From Aquarana catesbeiana (taxonomy: Eukaryota; Chordata; Amphibia; Anura; Ranidae): 64,000 bases of DNA. The stretch covers positions 590,380,574 through 590,444,573 of the forward strand of contig NC_133326.1 in NCBI RefSeq assembly GCF_042186555.1. Reading direction: 5' to 3'. Positions 54,135 to 64,000 of this stretch are shown here, piece after piece (positions within the stretch are counted from its first letter, which is position 1; each line of letters opens with the position of its first letter). The notes under the pieces are model-generated. The model was given only the letters and a program-made list of their open reading frames with translations, did no database searches and had not been told where the DNA came from. The translations under genes were made by a program, and so were the position numbers.

Positions 54135-56011
54135 ATGTCACAAAGGGTTTACACACCTGAGGAGGCATATGAGATTCTTGCCATGTCGGATGATGGGAGC
54201 AGTGGGGAGCTCACATCATCTGGTTTGGAATACGAGCCAGTGGAGGATAGTGGATCAGAGTCCGAGTCCGCGGAGGAAACCGTCCCTCCCAAAAGATTGA
54301 GATCAGGACCAAGATCAGGAGATCTGCCCACCACCAGCAGCGCCAGACCCCAGGAAGAGGAAGAGGAGCCCAGTACAAGCACTGGAATTACCACCAGCAG
54401 CGCCAGACCCCAGGAAGAGGAAGAGGAGCCCAGTACAAGCACTGAATTACCCGCCCAACCCGAAGAACCCCGCCCCAGTCCTACCTTCCCGATGCCCTGG
54501 CAAACCCCTTATGGTTGCCTGCCAACTCAAGACCTGCTATCATCCCCCCTTTCACCGCACAGCCAGGTGTGCAGCCCGACACTACAAATTTTTCTGAATT
54601 TGATTATTTTTCTTTATTTTTCCCCCAAGATTTTCTACAGGATATGGTGGATCAAACTAATTTATATGCATCCCAATTTATTGCTGCCAACCCCAATTCT
54701 TCCTACGCCCGCATGTTCCAGTGGCGATGTGTCACACTGGATGAATTTAAAATGTTTTTGGGCCTAACATTCAATATGGGGCTTACAAAAAAGAATGAAG
54801 CCCATGCATATTGGTCCACCCACCCCATCCAACACATGCCCATATATTCCGCTGTCATGTCCAGGACAAGATACGACATGATTATGCGTTTTCTCCACTT
54901 CAGTGACAATTCCCAGTGCCCTCCCCGAGATCATCCCAACCATGACAAATTGTTCAAGATACGTCCCCTAATCAATTCCTTTTCCCAGCGATTCAGAGAA
55001 GTTTTCATCCCAGACCAAAAAATTTGTGTGGACGAGTCCCTCATACATTTCACTGGCCGACTGCACTTCAAGCAGTATATACCAAGCAAGAGATCCAGGT
55101 ATGGGGTGAAGTTAAATAAATTATGCGATCGAGCCACTGGATATGTCTTCACATTCCAGATCTACGAAGGCAAAGATTCCCAGCTCCAGCCCCATGATTG
55201 CCCCACATATATTGAAACCAGGGGAAAAATTGTCTGGGAGCTGGCATACCCCCTATTCAACAAAGGATACCATTTATATGTCGACAACTACTATACCAGC
55301 CTGCCCCTTTTTCGTCACCTTTATAATAAAAAAACCCTGGCCTGTGGTACCTTCAAAAAAAACCGTAAGGGATTCCCAAAAAATCTGCTAGCAAAAAAAT
55401 TAAGAAAGGGAGAATCGGCATTCATGAGGAACGAGGAGGTGTTGGCCATGAAGTGGAGGGACAAGAAAGATGTCCACATGCTCTCTACCATCCACAATGA
55501 CACCGTGGTGGAGATCCAAAGAAGACGCGGCCCCATTGTAAAGCCCGAATGTGTCCACGACTACAATATGTATATGGGGGGGGTGGATTTAAACGATCAG
55601 ATGCTACAGCCCTACTTATCAAACAGAAAGTCCCGTTACTGGTACAAGAAAGTTGCCTTTCACCTTTTTCACATGGCCCTTTTTAATTCGTTTGTCTGCT
55701 ACCAAAAAGCAACTCAAAACCAAGTCACCTACCTCAAGTATTTTGAATCGATCGTCACTGCCCTCATTTACCCACAAGGTCCCGCCCCAGGAAGCATTCG
55801 CTCGGATGCTGTGAGTAGACTTCACGAGCAACACCTTCCCTATAGCATTCCCCCCACAGAATCTGGAAGAAGACGCCAAAAAAAATGCCGTGTATGCAGC
55901 AGAGGAGGAGTAAGAAGAGATTCCAGCTATTATTGTCCCCAATGTCCCTCCCAACCTGGCCTGTGCATCGGAGATTGCTTCAAAAATTATCATGCATTCA
56001 TCCAATATTAG
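54135..56011 (+). pseudogene. piggyBac transposase, one frameshift
   Basis: The cut-and-paste transposase acting at TTAA. The N-terminal frame from ATG at 54135 encodes an acidic, Ser/Glu-rich head with a duplicated SSARPQEEEEEPSTST unit (about 54346-54442). A one-base frameshift lies near 54500-54520. After it the frame is open to TAG at 56009. The catalytic core shows KICVDESLIHFTG, YHLYVDNYYTSLPLF and MYMGGVDLNDQM, which supply the three Asp residues of the piggyBac family. The C-terminal cysteine-rich finger is present (KKCRVCSRGG, YYCPQCPSQPGLCIGDCF). Combined length of about 625 aa fits the family. The only lesion I see is the frameshift in the variable head. Confidence 0.93.
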
Positions 56012-57417
56012 TTCCCTGTATTATTACCAGACTGCCATTTCCCCATTTGCCTGCTACCATGTTAATTAACTGACCCTGGCCTGTTTACCGACGATGTCTT
56101 TGCTTGCCGTTTCTGCACGTTTCTGACTTGCATGTGTACCAACCTCAGCCTGTTTACCGACGATGCCTCTGCCTGCCGATTTAAACCACGTTTCTGACTT
56201 CCACGTGTACCGACCTTGGCCTGTTAATCGGCCTGTATACCTGTGCGTGCCAGCGTGCGCCTAAGGTGCGCCAGCATGTGCTGGCATGCACGTTAGCGCT
56301 GTGTGGCGCCAGTCGGCCTTAAAAAAGAACTGCAGCTGCACCTGTGTGGCACTGTTTGATCTGCAGCTCTGTGCTTGAAAAACCCGTGTTCTGTTTGCTG
56401 ATCTTCTGTACGGACCCAGCTCTGATTGACCTACCTGCTCTCTCTAAACCCAACCTCGGCTCGCCTGACCTTGCTTAAACCTCCTGCTTGTTTACCTGCT
56501 GCTAGACCTCTGCCTGTTATCTGATTCTGCCTCAGCCTGCTGCATTACCTGCCTGATTACCTGCTTGACCCGGCTTGTCTGCCTCCTCTGTTGCCTGTTG
56601 CCTAGCTCTGTGTGTTTGCTGTGTTACCAGCTTATTTCATCCAGTTCCAGTTGCCGCTGTTCCTGCATCCATCAGCTCTTCAAGTCGCTGACCTGCTACT
56701 GTTCCTGCTGTCATCTGCAGTTCTAGCCATCCGTGGAGGATCTTCACCCTGCTGCGGTGCCAGCTGCTACAACTACCACAGGCACTCCTATCCCGCTGTG
56801 CTCACAAGACCACTGTTCCCATTCCGGTGGCTCCTGAACCAGAGCTGTAAGAGAGGTCTCCTCCTACAAGTCAGGCTCTACTACAAGGTACCTAACAGAT
56901 ACAGTATAACTTTTAATCATCCCAAGCAATACAAGTTTCATTTGTGGTGAGATACTCTCTAAGGCCTACTTGCTGTTAAAAGGATGCAGAGACAGAAGCA
57001 TTCTGGTAAGGACATGGTGAATAAAACAGCTTTTTTTCAAAACAAATTTTTCACAACAAATTTTGCTAAAATCTTTGGAGTGCATATAGATCACATATAT
57101 TGTGTTTTTTCCCTAAACAACAGAAGTTATATTTTATTTACACTCAAGAAAGTTCCCACAGGTGAAGAAACAGATATATTTGGCTGTAAAAGTTTTCATT
57201 AATCCAGGTTATTGTATGCAACTGGACTTGTTCATAACACCTTCCCACTCTGCCTATAGCAGATTGATGGCCAGGCCTTTCATTCTTCTGAGTGGACGTC
57301 ATATGGGTGCAGTGTCAACCAGACACAGCTGATGACTGATCACTATACTGGCCCGCTGCTAGCATCATGTGATCGCTGTGACCAATCACAGCAGATCAAA
57401 TGACAATTGTAAACAAT
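56012..57417. other. 3' flank of piggyBac with LTR-like pyrimidine-rich sequence
   Basis: 56230-56910 is rich in CTGCCTG/CTGACCT words and contains GGTGGCTCCTGAACCAGAGC. This resembles the R/U5 style of the solo LTR at 57423 (GGGCTCCTGAGCCAGAAG). It may be a second, older LTR, but I could not fix its ends or a TSD. 57290-57417 contains paired inverted words and CATCATGTGATCGCTGTGAC. Confidence 0.45.
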
Positions 57418-57422
57418 GGATG

Positions 57423-58159
57423 TGTCAGGAAAGGCACTGTCAGGAGAGGCACATTCCTGTGCACAGAATGCCAAGAAGCTTGATCCTTGGCCAATTCACA
57501 GGTCCGCATGCACGGGCGCACGCACCTGTGCAAACAGGTGCGTGGCCGAACAAGTGCATCAACAAGTGCATAAGCATGCACAAACACAAGGCGGGCTATT
57601 TAAGTTGCACCATGGCCTTTGGTCTTTACCGTTTGGTCTACTACGTTTCCTGAATATCTGCTACCTGTTCCTGTGTTTACTTCCGGTTACCGACTTGATC
57701 TGTTCCTGTACCAGCCCCTGGCTTGTCTTTGTATTTTTCGGCTCTGCCTGCTCCTTCTGCTAAGCCGCCCATCTGCCTGCTGTTACTGAACCTGTCCTGA
57801 CCTCTGAGTACTCTTCTGCCTGCTGCATTGTACTTGATCTGCTAACCAGTTGCTAACCAGGACTGCCTGACCTTGCTTACAGATTATTTCCCTGCAGGGT
57901 CTGCTGATCTGTGTCTCCTGCTCCAGTCTATCTACCAGTACTTTCTTCCTGCCACTCTGGGATGCAGGGCCTGCTCTTCAGCAATGCACAGCCTGCTCTT
58001 TAGCAATGCACAGCCTGCTCATCAGCATCCTGCAACAGAAGACCAGCCAGGCACTTGTGCCCACTTTGTGCTCTGGCTCTCCTGTCGACTTACCCAGGGC
58101 TCCTGAGCCAGAAGTAGAAGAGAAGCATGCCTCAATACATTACCACCAGGTATGTTACA
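57423..58159. mobile_element. solo LTR, 737 bp, gypsy-like
   Basis: It starts TGTCAGGA and ends ATGTTACA (TG...CA). It is flanked by a perfect 5-bp duplication GGATG (57418-57422 and 58160-58164). It contains a TATA-like CTATTTAAG (57596-57604) and a pyrimidine-rich CTGCCTG tract. There is no internal region. A lone LTR with an intact TSD is the product of recombination between the two LTRs of a full element. Gypsy assignment rests on the 5-bp TSD and sequence style. Confidence 0.78.
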
Positions 58160-58384
58160 GGATGGCTTTTTTTCATGCCATCCATTGTGTTGCTAGCCGT
58201 GATTGGTCACAGTAATCACATGGTATAGACAGGGCCAATCACAGTCTATACACGCAATGTGATTAGTTTTGGCCAATCACAACTAACCACAACAAAAGTC
58301 ACTGAATTAATCAGTTTCATTCAGTAAAAATTGTTGCTTTTTATGCCAAAGAAATTGTAAATGTGTAACAAGGGGTATCAAGTA

Positions 58385-58900
58385 AATTATACTTGGGGGA
58401 TGCAGATATCCTGACCCCCCTACATTAAAGGAGACTTTCAGATTCTGATAAGCCCACCCACCACAGTTCCCCAAATATTTTTTGGGGACATGATGTGGGG
58501 AAAAGGCTTTGACCCCATCAACATTTATATAAGGTGCAGGGGGAGGGGACTGGTTGAGAGGACTAGCAATGTACTGCCCCTAAAAATCCATACCAGCCCT
58601 TTATCCCAGCATGCAGCTTGGGTGGCCAGAAAAGGGAACCAGCATGTGCAAAGCCACCATCCCTCCTGAACTATGCCAGGCCACATGCCCTCAACATTAG
58701 GAAGGTACCTTGCAAGACAGAACGACAAAGCATCCCCACCTCTTGCAAGTCACCTTGTCTCCCTGTTGATGGGGACAAGGTCCTTATCCTCACATTCTAT
58801 CCCCAAAAAGGGCTGTGAGAGTCTGCGGGGGATTGGGTGACTTATTATAATCTGGAAGCCTTCTTTAGAACAAGGGGACCCCCCAGTCATCCATCCTCCA
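58385..58900. other. diverged fragment of the hAT foldback interior
   Basis: GCCAGGCCACATGCCCTCAACATT and the following part match the interior of the foldback at 1323-3577 (about 2040-2310). So do ATAATCTGGAAGCC and CAAGGGGACCCCCCAG. Flanking termini are lost. It forms part of the tandemly duplicated unit and recurs at about 59904-60310. Confidence 0.65.
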
Positions 58901-61310
58901 CTAAGGGCTACATATTACCACTGTTTTATCATGCAAAAAAAAACAAAAAAAAACAAAACACAGACACAGTAAAAAAAAAGTCCTTAATTTAACCTTTTGT
59001 GGACTGGCCACCATACATATAGGGCCAGCATGCTCACCTATTGTGCCAGAAGGATGTACCAGTATGTCTATGTTCCTGCGATTGCGCAGGTTCACAGTGG
59101 ATCACAGACAAAGGATACAGAAACAAAGGGAGTGGCTCTGTACTAAGTGATTCCTGTGACCAATCACAGAATGTTAACACAGTCTGCAGCTAGCAGCCAT
59201 GTGCCATTTGCTGGTTCATGATCGGGCAGCACATTTTGTATTCACACCTTGATTGGTGTGTAAGAGCAAAGACAGACTCCTGACCACCAGTCAGCATTAA
59301 TTCAATGCAGTACTGTGCAAGCAATAATAAGTCCTACCCCATTATAAACCCCACTCCTGTATATGTCAGCCCCATCCTGCTTCTGATGTGACAGGAACGT
59401 CAGTTGCAGCCACTACCACGCCAGGTGGATCAAGTCAAAAATCTGCAATCTTGGGGGCCTCTCATCTCGGAAGGACCAGCTGTTAACCCGCTGTGCTTTA
59501 ACGGCCAAGGTGACGCCAAGACGTGCCAGGATTTCCTGCTTGACCTTCTCGTATTCTCTTGTATCCGCAGACTCCAAATCGTAATAGGCCTTCTATGACT
59601 CCCCAGTAAGTAAGGGGGTGACCCAGTCCTGCCCACTGGGTTTTGGATCAGCATTCCCTCTCAGCTGTTCTCGCAAAAGTAACCATAAGGCCTCTGGGTC
59701 ATCCTGGACAAGAAGCGACCCACATGGATGGCTGAGGAGCTGTCTCCAACACATTCGGCTTTAGCGGGATACTTTTGTGCGAGCCTCTGCACCACCTCAG
59801 TCAGCGCCTTTCTGTCCATTTCCACAGCACTGGCCATTTTTTCAAACATCCATTGTGTTTGTTTTTGTGCAGCACCAATCAGTTGTTGAAGTAAAGAGTT
59901 TGAGGGGAAAAGGCTTTGACCCCATCAACATTTATATAAGATGCAGGGGGAGGGGACTGGGGGAGAGGACTAGCAATGTACTGCCCCTAAAAATCCATAC
60001 CAGCCCTTTATCCCAGCATGCAGCTTGGGTGGCCAGAAAAGGGAACCAGCATGTGCAAAGCCACCATCCCTCCTGAACTATGCCAGGCCATATGCCCTCA
60101 ACATTAGGAAGGTACCTTGCAAGACAGAACGACAAAGCATCCCCACCTCTTGCAAGTCACCTTGTCTCCCTGTTGATGGGGACAAGGTCCTTATCCTCAC
60201 ATTCTATCCCCAAAAAGTGCTGTGAGAGTCTGCGGGGGATTGGGTGACTTATTATAATCTGGAAGCCTTCTTTAGAAAAAGGGGACCCCCAGTCATCCAT
60301 CCTCCACTAAGGGCTACATATTACCACTGTTTTATCATGCAAAAAAAAAAAAAAACACAGACACAGTAAAAAAAAAGTCCTTAATTTAACCTTTTGTGGA
60401 CTGGCCACCATAAATATAGGGCCAGCATGCTCACCTATTGTGCCAGAAGGATGTACCAGTATGTCTATGTTCCTGCGATTGCACAGGATCACAGTGGATC
60501 ACAGACAAAGGATACAGAAACAAAGGGAGTGGCTCTGTACTAAGTGATTCCTGTGACCAATCACAGAATGTTAACACAGTCTGCAGCTAGCAGCCATGTG
60601 CCATTTGCTGGTTCATGATCGGGCAGCACATTTTGTATTCACACCCTGACTGGTGTGTAAGAGGAAAGACAGACTCCTGACCACCAGTCAGCATTAATTC
60701 AATGCAGTACTGTGCAAGCAATAATAAGTCCTACCCCATTATAAACCCCACTCCTGTATATGTCAGCCCCATCCTGCTTCTGATGTGACAGAAACGTCAG
60801 TTGCAGCCACTACCACACCAGGTGGATCAAGTCAAAAATCTGCAATCTTGGGGGCCTCTCATCTCGGAAGGACCAGCTGTTAACCCGCTGCGCTTTAACG
60901 GCCAAGGTGACGCCAAGACGTGCCAAGATTTCCTGCTTGACCTTCACGTATTCTCTTGTATCCGCAGACTCCAAATCGTAATAGGCCTTCTATGACTCCC
61001 CAGTAAGTAAGGGGGTGACCCAGTCCTGCCCACTGGGTTTTGGATCAGCATTCCCTCTCAGCTGTTCTCGCAAAAGTAACCATAAGGCCTCTGGGTCATC
61101 CTGGACAAGAAGCGACCCACATGGATGGCTGAGGAGCTGTCTCCAACACATTCGGCTTTAGCGGGATACTTTTGTGCGAGCGTGTGCACCACCTCAGTCA
61201 GTGCCTTTCTGTCCATTTCCACAGCACTGGCCATTTTTTCAAACATCCATTGTGTTTGTTCTTGTGCAGCACCAATCAGTTGTTGAAGTAAAGAGTTTGC
61301 TTGCTGCTGT
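58497..61310. repeat. direct tandem duplication, 1,407-bp unit
   Basis: Unit 1 is 58497-59903 and unit 2 is 59904-61310. GGGGAAAAGGCTTTGACCCC starts both. Differences are few (for example AAGGTGCAG against AAGATGCAG, and shorter A-runs near 58931/60338), so the copy is recent. The junction sits at AAAGAGTTTGAGGGGAAAAG (59892-59911), where the gag fragment of unit 1 is cut off. Each unit joins a hAT relic to an LTR-retrotransposon gag fragment. Confidence 0.92.
59400..59900 (-). pseudogene. LTR-retrotransposon gag fragment, copy 1 (start missing)
   Basis: Same sequence as the fragment at 60800-61351 but cut at its 5' end by the duplication junction near 59900, so the first residues are missing. 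It carries the same frameshift near 59690 and the same in-frame stop. Not functional. Confidence 0.75.
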
Positions 61311-61351
61311 GCAGCGTTAGACAGCACCAACTGTTTCAGGATGTCCTCCAT
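60800..61351 (-). pseudogene. LTR-retrotransposon gag fragment, copy 2
   Basis: Minus-strand reading from ATG at 61351 (MEDILKQLVLSNAAQQQANS), with a helical, Gln-rich N-terminal part to about 61100. After a one-base frameshift near 61098, the sequence continues in a region with EALWLLLREQL, a stop, then YDLESADTREY and QRVNSWSFR. The latter is like the capsid C-terminal/SCAN-type domain of gypsy-like (Gmr1-type) gag. It ends near 60830. No protease or polymerase follows. The element is an old genomic relic with at least two breaks. Confidence 0.72.
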
Positions 61352-61630
61352 GTTCAGTCACTCCAGGTACTGGCCCTTTACGTAGTAACTTACTATAGCT
61401 GCCCTCAGGCCTTTACCATATGTAAATGGGGAACAGGTAGCAGGTACCATGGCCCCTTGGATAAGCAGTCTCTTAGGCACAGATACCAAATCCAAGGGGG
61501 TAGTGACTAAACAGTGCATTGTTTATTTGTGATATTTACAAGTCTATATACAGGTGCTGTACAATGTTTTAAAAAAATAAGTAAATAGGACAAAAAACTT
61601 CCAAACAAAATCCTAGCTGTCTCTGGTGAA
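61352..61630. other. upstream flank of the gag fragment
   Basis: Non-coding. On the minus strand it contains CACAAATAAACAATGCAC (a polyadenylation-like AATAAA) and could be LTR or leader sequence of the same retroelement; no LTR ends found. The last 8 bases, CTGGTGAA, would be the TSD of the following hAT. Confidence 0.4.
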
Positions 61631-62087
61631 TAGGGATGAGCTTCGAGTTCAAGTCAAATGTAAGTTTGACTCGAACATCGGCTGTTCGACCGTTCGTCGA
61701 ATTACGAACATTATGGGCCATTCGCGCCAAATTCGAGTGGCACGTCACGGCTCATAATTCACTGTGGCATCGCAGTGCATTGCTGGCTGATGATTGGCCA
61801 AGCATGCACTATGACCCGCATCCTTTGGCCAATCACAGCGTGGTAAGAACGGACAGCCATAATTGGCCAAAGGCAGGGTGGCTTTGGCCAATTATGCCTC
61901 AGGGGATTTAGTACACGCCCCACACTATATAAGGAGGCCTGGAAGTCAGCCTTGTGTAGTGTGTTCCGGCGTGCTGAGAGACAGAGAGAGAGAGATACAG
62001 TGTCATTTCATTTGAGTTAGATAGAGCAGGCAGGCGAGTCAGTTAGCTGCAGTCAGTGTATTTAGTATATATATGTATCCCAGGTGT

Positions 62088-62130
<43 letters not shown>

Positions 62131-64000
62131 TGTATTCAGTTTAGCTAGATCCGTTCCTGTTATTCTTTTCCTAATATACTTACAGGCAGGCAGCTGCAGT
62201 ATTTTCAGTCAGTGTACTGTATCCTGTTCACAGTGTGCAACTAAAGCTAACTGCAGACAATTGCTGGTGTTCTCTTCCTAATAATACCACAGGCAGGCAG
62301 TTGATTCAGCTAGCTGCAGTGTATTAGTGTACTGTATACTGGGCACAGTGTGCATCTAAAGCTCACTGCAGACAATTCATGTTGTTTTCTTCCTAATAAT
62401 ATTACAGGCAGGCAGGCGATTCAGCTAGCTGCAGTATAATCAGTATATATATACATCCCAGCTTTGTGCAGCTACATCTCACTGCAGGCCATTCCTTGTG
62501 TACCTATTCCAATACATCAAAGACAGTATGTCTGGAAGGCCAACAAGGAGAGGCAGACAGTCACAGGCCAATAAAAGAGGGCAAGCAGGCTCTGTGTCTA
62601 GAGGCAACAGTGCTGGTCGTGGACACGGTGCATCCTCATCAGCACGTGGCCGTGGGGCATGCTTGTCCTTTTTCTCAGCAGCTGGCCGCGTTGAGCCATA
62701 ACATGCCGAAGAGTTGGTAGAGTGGATGACCAAGCCCTCCTCATCCTCCTCATCCTCTGTCACCCAGGCTACCTTGGCTGCCAATGCAGGTGCCAAAGCG
62801 GCCTATTCCTTGGACTCAAGGTCATCATCAGTTACTCTTTCCCTAGCCCCACCGGAGGAGTCCCCCGAATTGTTTGACCACAGTGTTGGGTACATGCTGC
62901 AGGAGGATGCGCAGCGTTTTGAAGGCTTCGATGATGGTACCCAGCTTGAGGAAGGCAGTAACGTGAGCCCAGAAAGAGGGGTTGCCTGAGAAGGACAACA
63001 AACTGGCAGTCATGTTACCCCAGCTGCAGCATACTGCCAGGTTTGCTCCAGTGACGAGGAGGGAGGGGATGATGAGCTCACTGACTCTACGTGGGTGCCT
63101 GATAGGAGAGAGGAGGAGGAGGCGGAGGAGGAGGAGGCACATCTCCAACAAGGCAGGATGCCCTCCAGGGGCCAGCTTAAGGGCAGCCAACTGACTGCAT
63201 CACACCGCAGAGCTCCACAAGTGCAGGGTGCTGGTGACTCTGCGCATTATTCCAAAAGTTCTTTGGTGTGGGCCTTCTTTGAGACGTGTGTAGGAGATCG
63301 CACCGTTGCTATTTGCAACATATGTCTGAAGCGTATCAAGCATGGACTAGACAGCAAGCGCTTGGGCACCACATGCTTAATCAGACATATGTTGAGCTCC
63401 CATGCAGCCTGTTGGCAACACTACCTAAAAGACCCACACCAAAGAACAAGGCGGACCTCTCCTTGCGCCTCCTCATCAGCTGGGATCTCCAACCCCACTA
63501 TACTTTTAGTCCTCTCAGAAACCTGCACTGAGAGGAATGAAGGTGTAGAAACAGGTGTGCCACTGCCAAGTACTTGCGGGAAATCTGCTATCAGTACACC
63601 AACGTCCAATTCTAGCAGGCAGATTTCCCTACCCCAGTTGCTCCACCGACAAAAAAAGTTTGCTCCCAGCCATCCACATGCCCAGCGGTTGAATGCTAGC
63701 TTGGATAAATTGCTAGCATTTCAACTGCTGCCTTTTCAGTTGGTAAACTCTGCCCTCTTCTGTGAGTTTGTGGAATATGTGGTACTTCAGTGGCAGGTTC
63801 CCAAACGCCACTTTTCCGATTCCGGCTCTGTACTGGCATGTGGAAGGCAATGTCCATGCCTCGCTGGACAGGGCAGTCAGCAGTAAGGTGCATATTACCG
63901 CTGACTCATGGTCCAGCAGGCATGGACAGGAATGTTACCTATCTTTCACCACGCACTTGGTGACTCTGCTGGCACCTGGGAAGGATGCAGGACAGGGTGC
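61631..64000 (+). mobile_element. second large hAT copy, cut by the window end
   Basis: It begins TAGGGATGAGCTTCGAG, matching the inverted right end of the hAT at 12619-20888 over the first several hundred bases (GTTCG/CGAAC-rich, then AATTCACTGTGGCATCGCAG). It runs in the opposite orientation, with the transposase on the plus strand. It has a shorter TA run (62089-62123) and lacks the 45-bp array. The right end is outside the window. Confidence 0.92.
62528..64000 (+). pseudogene. BED-finger hAT transposase, N-terminal part, broken
   Basis: Homologue of the gene at 15212-18483. It starts at ATG 62528 (MSGRPTRRGRQSQANKRGQA), then Ser-rich and acidic stretches. The BED finger is complete here at about 63245-63415 (SSLVWAFFETCVGD, AICNICLKRI, LGTTCLIRHMLSSH). 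Lesions differ from the first copy: in-frame stops at 62699-62701 and 62987-62989 and a one-base insertion near 63845. The first copy's TGA at 17389 is a CAA here (LLHRQKKFAPSH). The two copies decayed independently. The catalytic part lies mostly beyond the window. Confidence 0.92.

Larger units (their letters stand above)
52921..56011 (+). mobile_element. piggyBac element, right end not found
   Basis: It begins at a TTAA (52917-52920) inside the palindromic complex with CCACTTCCCGCCCGG. The subterminal region has internal palindromes: CCACTTCCCG pairs with CGGGAAGTGG (52957-52966), and GGACGTCATATGACGTCC lies at 52981-52998. The transposase gene is 54135-56011. No matching GTGGTTAA terminus, and no continuation of the interrupted palindrome, is visible downstream. 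The right end is therefore lost or beyond my recognition; 56011 is only the end of the gene. Confidence 0.82.

Noticed and set aside
53429..54168. Pro/Val-rich plus frame and Gly/Val-rich minus frames, collagen- or silk-like
   Set aside because: Both come from the 18-bp minisatellite upstream of the piggyBac gene; open on several frames and both strands, so not selected coding sequence.
56230..56910. A second complete solo LTR
   Set aside because: Composition is LTR-like but no TG...CA ends with matching flanking duplication could be fixed.

Overview
The window looks like intergenic or intronic DNA of a large eukaryotic genome, most likely an anuran amphibian and probably a ranid-type frog. 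That assignment is inference from the style of the repeats: Harbinger, hAT, piggyBac and Tc1 elements with MITE derivatives, L1/Tx1-like LINEs, long foldback elements and internal minisatellites. I recognise no host protein-coding gene, tRNA, rRNA or CRISPR array. Nearly everything that can be explained is a transposable element (TE) or a tandem repeat.

Layout. 1.3-3.6 kb: a foldback hAT derivative with a perfect 8-bp target-site duplication (TSD). 4.2-6.7 kb: a dead LINE fragment. 7.4-8.7 kb: Tc1-type MITEs and a TA/T tract. 9.36-33.9 kb: one Tc1 MITE split into three pieces by a nest of insertions. The first insertion (9427-24750) is a Harbinger element with three genes: a MADF protein (minus), a Myb/SANT-like protein (plus) and a DDE transposase (minus). 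An 8.27-kb hAT element (12619-20888) sits in the intron of the Myb-like gene, and a Harbinger MITE (13529-13962) sits in the hAT. The second insertion (25019-33444) is a piggyBac-type non-autonomous element. It holds a foldback element (25149-32431), which in turn holds a full-length L1-like LINE (26565-32359) with both reading frames open.

34-41 kb: a deleted Tc1 element with transposase pieces, a 1.9-kb element full of minisatellite, and a third Tc1 family split by another TTAA-flanked element. 42.2-46 kb: a small hairpin MITE and a 3.25-kb hAT with a 41-bp minisatellite. 47.4-52.9 kb: a large palindromic complex in which one module occurs three times. 52.9-56 kb: a piggyBac element with a nearly intact transposase. 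57.4-58.2 kb: a solo LTR with a 5-bp TSD. 58.5-61.3 kb: a 1,407-bp tandem duplication carrying gag fragments of an LTR retrotransposon. 61.6 kb to the end: another copy of the autonomous hAT family, running out of the window.

The most interesting signals are the three-gene Harbinger with its divergent promoter, the datable four-level nest, the intact LINE, and recurring hammerhead-ribozyme-like cores (CTGANGA, stem, GAAACGCG) in several foldback elements. All alignments were made by eye, so identities and exact edges of decayed copies are approximate.
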